Shown here piece after piece: positions 32,900 to 43,871 of a DNA stretch of 64,000 nt. Every line of letters begins with the position of its first letter. The first letter of the stretch is position 1. The stretch is taken from NCBI GenBank assembly GCA_963932465.1, contig OZ010789.1:597578968-597642967 (forward strand), in the 5' to 3' direction. Origin of the DNA: Maratus speciosus. Lineage: Eukaryota; Arthropoda; Arachnida; Araneae; Salticidae. The position numbers and the translations under genes are program-made. Under the pieces are notes generated by a model. The model saw only the letters and a program-made list of their open reading frames with translations. It was not told the DNA's origin and did no database searches.

Positions 32900-33297
32900 T
32901 ACCCTATATATATAAAATCCTAATGAAACGAATCTATGAAACGGAAGTATGAATCGACTGATTAAACAACTGATTATGTTTCACGGCGATTTCTCCTAAA
33001 ATTTGGAATACTTTGCGATGAAATTAACACCAAAAATCAATATTGATCCGCAGATTTCAAAACTGGTATTAGAATTTTTAAATTCGAATTAATTTTCGAA
33101 ATGTTAATTTTTTTCTAATTTTATATACATTTTTCTAATGATGGCAACTCAAATTTTAATCAAACATATATATATATATTTTTTATATTTCAGAAAAGGC
33201 TGACATGGTAACCCGGCTATTGTTGTTTATTTGATAATAAATGTTTATTTACTTTTATTTCTTTTTACAAATTATATAAATTATTTTGTTCTATGTT
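32900..33297. other. AT-rich spacer
   Basis: No gene was recognised. GAAACGAATCTATGAAACGG around 32926 resembles the head of generic dispersed repeats, but I cannot place it. An (AT)n stretch lies at 33168-33182. Confidence 0.4.
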
Positions 33298-35625
33298 TAT
33301 TAGGGTTCCGTACTTAAAAAGTAAAAACGGAACCATTATAAGATCACTCCTGTGTCTGTCCGTCTGTCTGTCTGTCACAGCCATTTTACTCGTAAACTAT
33401 GGAACGTGGAAAGTTCAAATTCGGGGAAGTAATAAAGACCATTGACCCACATATTTTCAGATTAATAAACATTCATAAATATATTTAGTTAAAAAGTAGA
33501 GGGGCTAATTATGTTACTTGAAAAAAAAATATTATTTCTATATCATGTGGAGTATCTTGTGAAAGCTTTTATAACGCTCAACTCGAAAATGCATTCCTTT
33601 TAATTTTAGGTATTATATTTTCAAAGATATTGTTGAAAATGTAGCGCAAAAATATTTCCCCCCCCTTTCTAATTCCGAATCTACTGAAACTAAAATTATT
33701 AAAAAATTAGCGGTAGTAGACATCAATATAAACCTTGCCGGAAAATTATAGCGATTATCCTAGGTCACATAGTTTTTGAGTAAATAGCATTTTTCCGTTA
33801 TACACATATTTCGATTTACGGGCATTCAGAAAAATTATTGAGCATCGCTGAATATACCTATCGTTTCAGAAGAATAAAAGCATTGTTGATTTTCGAAAAA
33901 AATCATCGTTAATTAGCCGAGATATTAACCCTTAAATGTACGGTCAGTTTGGACATACACAAGGACAGGGGCGGCGTACTCTATGCCTAGTTAACAACTT
34001 TTAATGATATATATGGGTAATGTAATGTCCAGTAACAGTATAAAAGCAATAAACGTCAAATTGTTAAAAACATACTAATTTAAGGGGTCTCGAGACTCTA
34101 AAAAGTGGAAAAAATGAAAAAAAGACCATTTTCAACATTTTATGTCTTAAAATGTATATGATTTTAAAGCACAATTTTAATTGGTATGAAAGATATAAAT
34201 ATGTTCTTTCGTTTCATCTATTTAAAAAATTGCAAGATACAGAATTAGTATTTATAGGAGACTCGAAACTGTTAGACATTTGTCGAACAAAAAATTGGCA
34301 TAACAGTTTACGCACAGGATTACAAAATAAATATTGAAACTAGAATGAAAATTTTGGTGCTTACTTACACTTCAGATTGTAATAATTTCCCTGAACTTAA
34401 ATAAATTTGTAATTAAAGCATTTTTATATTTTTCATGCAATGTTGCATTTAGCTAATACAAAATTTTCAAAATTGCAACAGTAAAATCACGTAAAAAAAT
34501 ATTTTTTGGAACAATAAAAAGGAAATTTTAGGTTCAATTTATACAGACTAACATGAAATATATGTTTTGAAAATTTCATGAAAAAAATATTCAGAAGTTT
34601 TTGAGGTATCCTACGCGTTATGCTCAATAAACGCCATTTGGAAAATAATTACTTTAAATTTTCGGAAACGCCGCTTCAGCTATTGAGCGGGTATAATTCT
34701 AAAGGCCAAAACTTCTGTTCTAATGGGAATTTCAAGAAAACAATTATATAAATATATTCAGAAAAAATAGGAGTTTAACATAAAAAAAATAAATTTTGAA
34801 GCTTTAAGAGTCCTGCGACCACTTAATCCTTTCCGGCACGGAGGAATTCTATTTATAAACTTATGAAATAATGAAGTGACACCAGAATTTATGAACGAAT
34901 TTATTAGAAAATGCTTATTTTCACGTACATGATAAAAGGAAAACTTTAATTAAATATTGTTGGTGCCGTTTGTCTGTTTTGGAATTAAAATTGGGTGTCC
35001 GTTTTTTAAGGGCATCGTCCTCGAAAGATTTTATTAGAATGAATCGCATAAATACTGTTTGATTCGTGAAAGTTTGCGTTGATTGTACGTCTCAATACGC
35101 CTCGAGGGACTTTAAAATTTAATTAAACACCTATCTGGAAAAACGCGGCACTAACCAAGGCGGCGTTGCAACTTTGAGACCTCAATTCAAAGCGCGCTTA
35201 GCACAATGCCAAATTTAAACTTTAAACAAAGGTTTTGTTTTAACTACACTGTAGAAATAAAGGTTATTACTACTCTGAATTTAGTTTCATGAAATGCCAA
35301 ATGAAGTTTAACTATGCACTGCTTTTATTGTCAGTACCGAATTAAGTTCATCATAAACGGATTAGGATAATATTAAAAAAAGTGTTATACGAATAGATAT
35401 ATTTGATATTATTTAGGTTCGATATCTCTCTGAACTTTCATGGTATACCCATTTACACTTTTCTAATATATACACTTATACCCAACCCTAGGTTGTATAT
35501 TTTTTTACAAAGTCTTGGTATTCTTTTAGCAACTTTTTTTTTTTTTTTATATAATACAATTACAAATTCATATATTTATTCTACGGAACCGTCTGTACGC
35601 GAGTAATGCTCGCACTTGACCGTTT
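33298..35625 (+). repeat. Arthropod-wide interspersed repeat (GGGTTCCGTAC type)
   Basis: It starts TTAGGGTTCCGTACTTAAAA, then AAAAACGGAACC, ATTATAAGATCACT and a CTGTCCGTCTGTCTGTCTGT run. It ends TCTACGGAACCGTCTG with GCGAGTAATGCTCGC and CACTTGACCG. I recognise these start and end blocks from repeats abundant in moths, butterflies and other arthropods, where the end reads close to GCGAGTCCGACTCGCAC then TTGGCCGG. The 2.3-kb interior shows no reading frame I recognise. A 5-bp-stem hairpin (GCGAG/CTCGC) lies near the end. Whether both ends belong to one insertion is inferred from their orientation. Confidence 0.65.
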
Positions 35626-35681
35626 AATAATTATTTTTTTAATATTTCCTTTAGAAAATAATAGAAAATATTTAAGAAATA

Positions 35682-37110
35682 CAGTACTACTTAGTTATTC
35701 CGTCGACCAATTTCGCCAAATTCTATAAATCGCCAAAACACTCGTCAAATTATACAAATTGATATAATTTTTACTTTAAATAACGAAAGAACAAATAAAT
35801 TAGTATAACATTAATAAATATACGAATAAAACGTTGAAATAAAAATCACTTGATGACGTAAACACGTGTAACTAGCTTAAAGTCAAGTGAATGTGACATT
35901 TACGATCAACCATTATTTGCAATTAATCTTATAGTTTGGCGATAGATTTTTGGTCGTCGGGATATCTAAGGAATACCAAAAATGCATATGTAACTGCTAT
36001 TTGAAAACGAGGTTTTCGCCAAATTTTCGTAAAAAAATAAAAATTACGCCAAACCTGCAATGTGTATCTGGACAAATATTACCACTCGAAAAAAAAAAAA
36101 AAAAATGCTAACTGACGAGTTGAAAAAAAGCTATTGGCGAGATTTGCATCCTGCTAGCGTAACAGTATCTAGAATTCTTTGCGACCATGACAACTTTTAT
36201 GTAGTTTTATTGGAAAAAAAATATTTTGATTTTTTAATCAAAATGGAAAACTTACGGTCCCATATCGGCGCGATTTTTTTCTGACGCCAATGTCATATAC
36301 GGAATGGGCACTTAACTGGCGCCAAAGTATCGTTATTTTGCTTGATATGGTAAGCCGGATGTTGCTGTTGATGCGTTCCCCAAATTGACGTCGTTAAAAA
36401 ATCACGCCAATATTGGACGTATATGACATCTTTGCCAAACTTTCATATGAACGGCGAAGGGATCAGACCGTATTTGTTTATGGCAGTTGATGACTTGAAC
36501 TATTATAATATAGATGAAATGATGGCGATAGAATAATATTTGGCGACTTATCACCTGTGCCTGGCTAACATTAAAGTACCAAAATGGCACCTAGGATATA
36601 AAAAGCGAAGTGGTCCGCCTGGAACTGTTGATGATAGTCACATGACTTAGGCTATTTTTATAGAGTTATTGTTTTAAAATACCGGGAGACAAAGGCTCTT
36701 ATACTTAAAAGTATATGATGAAAGGTATATGTTGAATGCAAGCGTTATTTATGCGTGTATGTGTCTTTTAATATACATTGTTGTACGTGTGTTTTATTAC
36801 TCTTATACTTAATTTATTTTATTTTAGCTTCTTTTCAAGTGTTTAACTGATCCTCTTTAATCAAAAACGAAAACAACCATTGGATGTCTTAACAGCAACT
36901 ACTTCGCCCTTAAATTTTTGAAATCAAAGGGAATTGGATGGAAACCCGTTTACAGGGAGATCTGCACAGCTTTTTTCAGTATAATTCAATCTTCTCTAAT
37001 ATTTTTAAAAAACATTAGATTACGTGTTTTTATAGATTCTGGTGTGTCTGAACGGGGGTTGGCGAGCGTAGCCTGCAGGGTTGCAGGGGGCAGAGACCCC
37101 TAGTTAAACT
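35682..37110. repeat. Dispersed repeat family X, composite copy 2
   Basis: 35682-35880 matches 5815-6000 directly. 36530-36665 matches the reverse complement of 10275-10405. 36940-37110 matches the reverse complement of 5622-5780, ending in GGGGGCAGAGACCCCTAGTT, again a GC-rich hairpin beside CTAGTT. The two ends are therefore in opposite orientation here but in the same orientation at 5.6 kb, so this copy is rearranged or made of two elements. No reading frame with recognisable domains. Confidence 0.6.
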
Positions 37111-37117
37111 ATAAATA

Positions 37118-37330
37118 TTTAAATTCAACACTTGTAAAGAAATATCCTCTCGAAAATCTATGTTTGGTGGATATTAAATTTTATATATTACATTTAACGT
37201 TTATACCGACACGTGATATCCGATGTGAGGTTATTGGATATCATTTTGTCATTAGATGATTTAAAGAATTTTCTAGTTCTTTTTTTTTAAGTCGGTTACT
37301 ATTTTTGGAAAATTTTATTTTATTTCCTGC
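37118..37330 (-). repeat. Right member of inverted 215-bp repeat pair
   Basis: Reverse complement of 31280-31497. Together they bracket 5.6 kb holding the Penelope fold-back, the arthropod-wide repeat and the family X composite. Confidence 0.85.
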
Positions 37331-37779
37331 TTTTAAATTATTCATACGATAATACATAATTAACCTGATATCAATATCTGCCGATTAAATAAATACTTTG
37401 TAATAGCAATTATAATTTACCAAAATTATTTATTAAATAAATAGTTTTTAATAAAACTTTTGTACTTTGATTAAAAATATTTATTTTATTAATATATAGT
37501 TGTTTAAAAAAATACATTGTATTCACAACAGCCTACATTTAGAGTTACAAAATATCGGTTTATTTCCGCATTTATTCCGAATATTTTTCAAACGAGACCC
37601 GGTTTATTCCATAAAAACCCTGTTTATCACAGGACTTAAATCGGGGTTTTTTTGCAGTCTTTGCAACTGTATTTACATTCAAGAATAATTATTTAATAGA
37701 ACTTTGCTGTCAAGAAGCAAATTACAGAATATATAGTAATCTTTCTATTGACTGTTCACGGATGTTACATGTGATCCAG
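37331..37779. other. No recognisable feature
   Basis: AT-rich sequence without a gene or clear repeat. Confidence 0.4.
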
Positions 37780-38972
37780 AATTCCACATTATTCTTTTCC
37801 GATAATCTCCATCAACTCTTTCCTCAGGCAAGGTGCCTCTATAGGACAGGAGTGACATACAATGCTCAGACTCTGCTTATACACGTGATTTAGTTCAAAC
37901 AATGCCAAAATTAAGTATTTTCTATTTTAGAACTTGGCGATACACTGTTAAAAACCTGTAGCATTTGCTGCATAGTCACTCCACTGCTTTTATAGAAAGG
38001 ATTGCTTGACTATATTATATGGAGCATTCTCACTATTCAGAATAGAGATATTCTATGAAAGTGGTGGATTGACTATGTAGTTAAAGTTATACATTTTTAA
38101 CAGTGTACTCGCTTGAGCAAGTTCGATTATACGAGTGATCGACCATTTAACAAGCATTAGCTTGGCAATGATGGCAAGCTTGTTATGATGCTTGACAATT
38201 AGCTTTTATCCAGAATCTATCAACCAATCAATTTTTATATCTCATATGTCGCCATGCTCATATAGATGTTCTCTATCCTCCGGCAGTAACTGCATCGGAA
38301 ATGAGCGACAGTAATGGATGTTGAGTCCGAATCTGATAAATGAAAACAGGTCTGCTACACATAAGAAAGTAGTTTACTGTGCACAGACATATAGAGGCAC
38401 TTTGATGTTTTATGGACTATATTGTGACACTTTTCAATGTACTACTAATAGAGGCGCTTTGTTGGGATCTGATGTATAAGGTCACTTTTCTGTTGGATTG
38501 TCAGCTTTTCGAGACCCACTTCCAATGTCAGTTAGTATCACTGTGGATCTTCAGGATTTTTGGATGCGGCAGATTATGTAGGCATGTTGTCGCATTTCGG
38601 AAAGTTACCGCATCCAGCAAACCTTAAGATCCACATCGATACCTACGAACATCGAAAGTGTTTCTCAAGAAGCTGACAATCCATCAGTCAAGTACTCTAA
38701 ATAGGTCAGAGCGCAGCAAAGTGCTTCCATATGTCATTTCGCAGCAAAATGACTCAAAATATCAATGCACAGTAAAATTCTTTTCTATTGTAGTCAAAAG
38801 TATCCCCTTCCCCCTTCTGTCAGAAAAAGCACAAAAAATAAGAGTTTAGAAACCATTCTTCAATAAATTAACTCATGCAATCTAATTTCCATAAAATTAT
38901 TAACGGCATCGGAAACAAACAGTGATAATTGGATGTTGAGTCCAAATCTCATAACCTATTCCTTGCTGTCTC

Positions 38973-39258
38973 TATGTGAGAGTGACAGCATTCGATGCCC
39001 AAACTAAGTTTTGGCAAACGCCTTTGTCCAAACTGTAGTAATTTTAGGCATTTTCTACAGCAGAACTTGATGATAGTCGCCTGAAAGACTTCGATTATGT
39101 GAGTGAGAGATTTTATGTGAGAGTGACAGCATTCGATGCCCAAACTGAGTTTTGAGAGACGCCTTTGTCCAAATTATAGTAATCTTAGGCATTTTCTACT
39201 GCAGAACTTGATGATAGTCGCCTGAAAGACTTCGATTATATGAGTGAGAGATTTTAAC
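38973..39258 (+). repeat. 143-bp tandem duplication inside the array
   Basis: Two adjacent units starting TGTGAGAGTGACAGCATTCG (38973 and 39116) and ending GATTATGTGAGTGAGAGATT. They are nearly identical, so this step is recent relative to the rest of the array. Confidence 0.92.
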
Positions 39259-39892
39259 AAGCTTGACGATAATGGCTGGTTCACCAAGATGCTCCTTGTT
39301 TCTCTTTTGTCCAAAATCATAAATCAACCCAATATTACATCCCGTTTGTCGTCATTTTTATATCGTGGAATCCTACCTAAAGAAAATTTGAAATCATTGT
39401 GATATCTAATCCCATAACCGAACATATAGCAATGTGCTTCATTGTGCACTAACATACGAAATTATTTTTTTTCATCCGGCATATCAGGCACACTGATAAA
39501 CATTCACTTGTGCTCTGAGATATGAGAGTATTTTACTGGTAAATTTTAAGCTTTTCAACACATACTTCCAATGTCGGTTGATATCGATGTGGGTTTTCGG
39601 TTTAGTGGATGTGAGAATTTGTGCAGTCAAAATATTCCAATTCGGAAAATATCTCGCACTTCAGAAAATTACATCATCCAGCAAACACTAAGGTCCACAT
39701 CGAAACCTACGGACATCGGAAGTGGGTCTCGAAAAGCTGACAATCCATCAGTAAAGTTCCCTTACACATCAGAGCGCGTCAAAGTGATTCCATTAGTCGC
39801 TGCACAGCAAAGTAATTCCATATATTAGTACATATTAAAATAACTCTCCCTTGAGTCAGAAAAACACAAAAGAAATATTTGAGCAAAAACCG

Positions 39893-40136
39893 TGTGGGCC
39901 TATCGTGGCTGAGTGGATAAGACACCACGCCACTAATCGCTTGAAAGCGTAGGTGGGAGCGGGTTCGAATCCCACTGGTTCCGTTGCACACTCATTGTGG
40001 AGCCCCAGGATGTAATTCTCTGGTGTTGTAAATTTCCTTGTGCTATCTCGTCCCTGTATATCGACGATGACTTATAAGCGGGCCCTGGTGTCAAGCATAC
40101 AAGTCTGATGTATGTGTTCAATAAAACAAACAAACA
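39893..40136 (+). mobile_element. tRNA-derived SINE with 11-bp target duplication
   Basis: The head resembles a serine-type tRNA: A-box TGGCTGAGTGG (39906-39916), long variable arm CGCTTGAAAGCG, B-box GGTTCGAATCC (39962-39972) and a CCACTGGTTCCG end. An unrelated body of about 130 bp follows, with an AATAAAACAAACAAACA tail. AGCAAAAACCG flanks it exactly (39882-39892 and 40137-40147), the hallmark of LINE-mediated insertion. The tRNA loop matches the GCT anticodon region with G changed to A, and the acceptor stem does not pair, so it is not a working tRNA gene. The two RNA polymerase III promoter boxes look intact. Confidence 0.9.
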
Positions 40137-41119
40137 AGCAAAAACCGCACCATGTTTCAATAAAATATCCGAAGTCATCTAATTCTCATAAAAGCAGTAA
40201 TGACATCTAAAAGGAGCGGTTACGTTTGGATGTTGAGTGCATGCTAACCCGAACCTGACTGTATGTATGCGAAGGTGGAAACATTCGATTTTCAGACTAT
40301 GCTTTTACAGATGCGTTTATCCAAACTATAGCAAACCTAGGCATTTTCTATTAAAGAACTTGGCGACAGTTGCTTGAACGAATGAGAGAAGTTCTCTAGC
40401 TTGACTGTAATGGCATGCTCACCAAGATTATAGCGTCTAGAATGGAAATCGTGGAATCTAGTTTGGAAATCGGCTATTCCAGTAATACTTTATAATGTGC
40501 TAAAATATTGGACCCCTTAAATGTCAAATGATGCTGAACTCCAAAGAGTCAATATCAGCGACATCTGCAGGATATTTTCTAAAACTACAAGACAATTTGA
40601 TCTAGAGGCTGCAATAATATGATGTTTTGATTTCAGCATCGTTGCACATTTAATGGATACAATTTTTTAGCACTAGTTGTGTAGCTGATTTCCACACTAT
40701 ATATACTAAATGCTTCGTGATTCTCTTTCTCTATATTAGTCTCAACCAGTCAAATATCCCCGTATTATGCCAGTTTCATCTCGAGGAACTCTACCTGAAG
40801 AAAATCTGAAATCATTCTGATATCAAATCCGATAACTGAATCTGAATCTAAAGGCAGCATCGCTACATATAGAAATGCACTTTAATGTACACTGACATTC
40901 GCAAACACTTTGTGCCTCCGTAATAAAAAGCACAGGTACTTGTGCCAGGATACAAAAGTGTACTTTAAAGGTTGATTTTCAGCTTTTCGACACCTATTTC
41001 CGATGTCGGTTGGTATCGATGTGGACCTTCCAGTTTCGGTGGATGTGAGAATTTGCTTAGTCAGGATTTCGCGCCTCTGCAACTGTAACAGCATGAAAAA
41101 CGCTTTTAATTGAGTGACT

Positions 41120-41340
41120 GTTACAAATTGGATTTGATTTTTTATTAAAAAAATTTGTTCTCATTATCAGATTTCGATGAAATTGGAATGGGACCACACG
41201 GTTGTCTTACACTATAAAACAAAATAAAAATTATCAAAATCGGTGCATATTTACGAAAGTTATGCGCACACAGGACCAAAAAATACATACGAGTCGAATT
41301 GATAACCTCCTCCTTTTTTGAAGTCGGTTAATAAAATTTA
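41120..41340 (-). repeat. Arthropod-wide interspersed repeat (AACCGACTTC type)
   Basis: Read on the minus strand it begins AACCGACTTCAAAAAAGGAG, then GAGGTTATCAATTCGACTC, CATAACTTTCG and CGATTTTGAT. I recognise this head from a repeat common in many arthropod genomes, especially Lepidoptera. Here about 200 bp are present; no inverted partner or target duplication was found. Confidence 0.6.
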
Positions 41341-41379
41341 ATAAATCAATATTTTTCAAGATTCTTTTGTACATCAGCT

Positions 41380-41570
41380 GCTTGAGAATCGTCGGGTTAG
41401 CTGGATTTGAATTGATCCTCGCTGTATGGACGTCCGATGTACAATAGAACTATGAAAAATCTTGGTGAAAAAAAAGGACATATCCAAAAACATACATAGG
41501 AAATTTGATTCGGTTCTATGTCTTACGTCATACACTTTTCGATGGTACAATAATTAAGTATTTTAAGTAA
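41380..41570 (+). repeat. Single unit related to the 45.4-kb tandem array
   Basis: It shares CATCAGCTGCTTG, GTTAGCTGGAT, AGAACTATGAAAAAT and CATACACTTTTCGATGGTAC with 45400-45930. One unit only. Confidence 0.7.
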
Positions 41571-42056
41571 TACGTAAAGTATTTTTTGGCAAACTAAATG
41601 CATTTAGACAGTGACTTCCTATACAAAAATTGTTAGCTGTAGTTATCTTCGACACCTCCTAAAGCTCATCAAAACTTTTCGAACATCCTGTTTATGATTT
41701 GTTTTAATTTCGTATAATAGAAAAATTAATTTATATATTTAATTATAAATGTATAAGCAAATATACATTTTTATCATAAAGTAAAACGAGATTCCAAATG
41801 CTTTAAACATAACGTGAAGTCAGTAATACCAATATACAAAATGGTATAATCAGTAATAACTACAAGTTTTCGCATCTTTACTTCCAAATGTTCGTGAAAG
41901 GTAAATGTCCATAATATGACCCATTGACAACGTTAATTCTTAATGTAACCATCTTAAAATGTTCGATATTCGTTACAGAACATCAAAGGTAAATTTATCT
42001 TTGCTATGTCTCATAAGTATTCTTCGAAATGATTCCAACATACTATTAATGGAAAA
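41571..42056. other. No recognisable feature
   Basis: AT-rich sequence without a gene or clear repeat. Confidence 0.4.
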
Positions 42057-42953
42057 GGGGAATGGCGCTCACTTAAGGGAAAACATGAATAGCTAGTCAA
42101 ATTTAGACAAAAAAATCAATATTTTATTAACAAAGTATAACTCCAAAGCATAAGGAACCAGTTTGCAATCAACTAACTTGCATAAAAGTTTAAGGAATTT
42201 TTTTATCATTTTATTTAAATAACCATCGATTGAGAGGTAATGCTCGACATGGTAGGGTAATTGCGCTCAGAGTTTGAATACAACATTTAAGTAAGACAAA
42301 AGTCACATATGTAGTTGTGTGGGCTGTTCACACCACTGTAGACTTTTTGCGACCACTTTACACATATTGTGTTACACATATAGTGGGCTACATTTTTTTT
42401 ATTTAGGTTTTTTGATTTTCATCACTTTTTTGAAATCTTGAAATTCTCCTTTATTAATGGCATATTAATTAAAGCGAAAACAGGGGAATTTTACAATTTC
42501 AAAAAAGTGGTGTTAATAAATAAATTTAAAAAAAGTTGCCCACTGGAAACACTTCTTCTGGAATTCCACGCGAGCGCCATTACTCGTTATCGCCATGTTG
42601 GGTTTTAATGCATTATAATTGACGTAACAACGCACTACAAAAATAAATAAAAGCATGAAAATACAGCTAAATGTATATATTTTGTAGACGTAATGAGTAA
42701 ATTAATATTTGAAAATAAGAGTGTACATTTACCTTCAAGTTAGATGTTGTAGAATTTTATAATAAAACAACTGCAAACTAATAACGTGAAAACATTAAAA
42801 TACTTTCCTTCCGACGGTCACTATATTCTTACTGGGAAGTTACGATGAAGTTTCCTAGGTGCCGGTACCGATCGCACATTTTAGATTCTATTCTGTTTAG
42901 AGATATTGGGTGAGCGGGATTGCCATTCTGAGCGTTATTACCATACTTTCCCC
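42057..42953. mobile_element. Possible terminal-inverted-repeat element (GGGGAA ends)
   Basis: The left end GGGGAATGGCGCTCA and right end CTGAGCGTTATTACC plus ATACTTTCCCC are imperfect inverses, with TA following the right end. Internal copies of the same motif (GGGTAATTGCGCTCAGA at 42254, CGAGCGCCATTACTCG at 42571) suggest repeated end motifs. The ends resemble those of the 22.7-kb pogo-like element (GGGGAGAGTA). No coding remnant was recognised, and the left TA is missing. Confidence 0.45.
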
Positions 42954-43871
42954 TAATGCTGTCAATATTACCTATGAATTTAGAATTCAGACGTCTTTCA
43001 ACTAACAAGTTTCTTTGGAAAGAATATTACAGCAATTTTTTCTTCTAACATATTTTAGTAGATTAGAAGGCATTTTCATTAATTATTTAGATTTTTTTTT
43101 TATTTTGTATATCAAACAACGTTGAAAATTTTATGGAAATAAATTGAAATATGTTTCACGCACTACTTAATAAATATTTATTCAATTTAAAATAATATAT
43201 AATTTCAGCGAAAAGCGTCAGAAATCCAAATGCAATTAAGGTGTAAACTGGTAATTCAATCTCCGAATTTATTAGTTATATTAGGCATTCAATACTTAAT
43301 AAAATAGTTTAAATATGCTGCATTTTAATAATAAACAGAAAAATATTCAGTTTGTAATAGCTGAATGTACTGTAGTAAAATTATATTATAGCATAATTTC
43401 CATCACTTCAGATCCCTAATTCTGGACATTAGCTGCAGAACATCAAAGATAATTTTATCAGTGATATGTGTCATAAATATTCCTAATGATTCCGACATAC
43501 TATTAAAACTTCCTCTGCACTTTAGTATAGAATTTGAATTTTAGATGTCTTCATATTAAAAGGTTACTTTGAAAGGCATAATATAGCAGTTTTACGATAT
43601 AGAAATGGAGTGCTTTATGACATTACAAGACATGTTTAGTGATGATTCATAATTTATTTAATAAGTGATATATAACTGATAAATTCTCAGAAAATTTATT
43701 AAAGAAAGTTTTATAAATACATTTTTTTAACTATTTTAACCAATATACTGTTTAAAAGATTTAAAAAGATGTATTTATGAAATCTTCTGTAAATCTTCTG
43801 CTTCAGTTAATTAACCGGAGTAAAAATGAGTTAATCTGGATCATGATATTTATTAAAATCAGTAGTTTTTA
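42954..43871. other. No recognisable feature
   Basis: AT-rich sequence without a gene or clear repeat. Confidence 0.4.

Larger units (their letters stand above)
37780..41100 (+). repeat. Degenerate long tandem array
   Basis: Blocks recur in the same order: GGATGTTGAGT at about 38318, 38931 and 40229; AGACGCCTTTGTCCAAA / CTACTGCAGAACTTGATGA-like segments at about 37910, 39050, 39190 and 40330; CCGATGTCGGTTGATATCGA-like segments at about 38520, 39570 and 41000; and GAAGCTGACAATCCATCAGT-like segments at about 38668 and 39735. The unit is about 1.0-1.4 kb with much divergence and partial units. No coding content. Confidence 0.7.

Noticed and set aside
39897..39983. Functional tRNA-Ser gene
   Set aside because: The A- and B-boxes fit, but the acceptor stem does not pair, the anticodon position is altered, and the unit continues into a SINE body with a target-site duplication.
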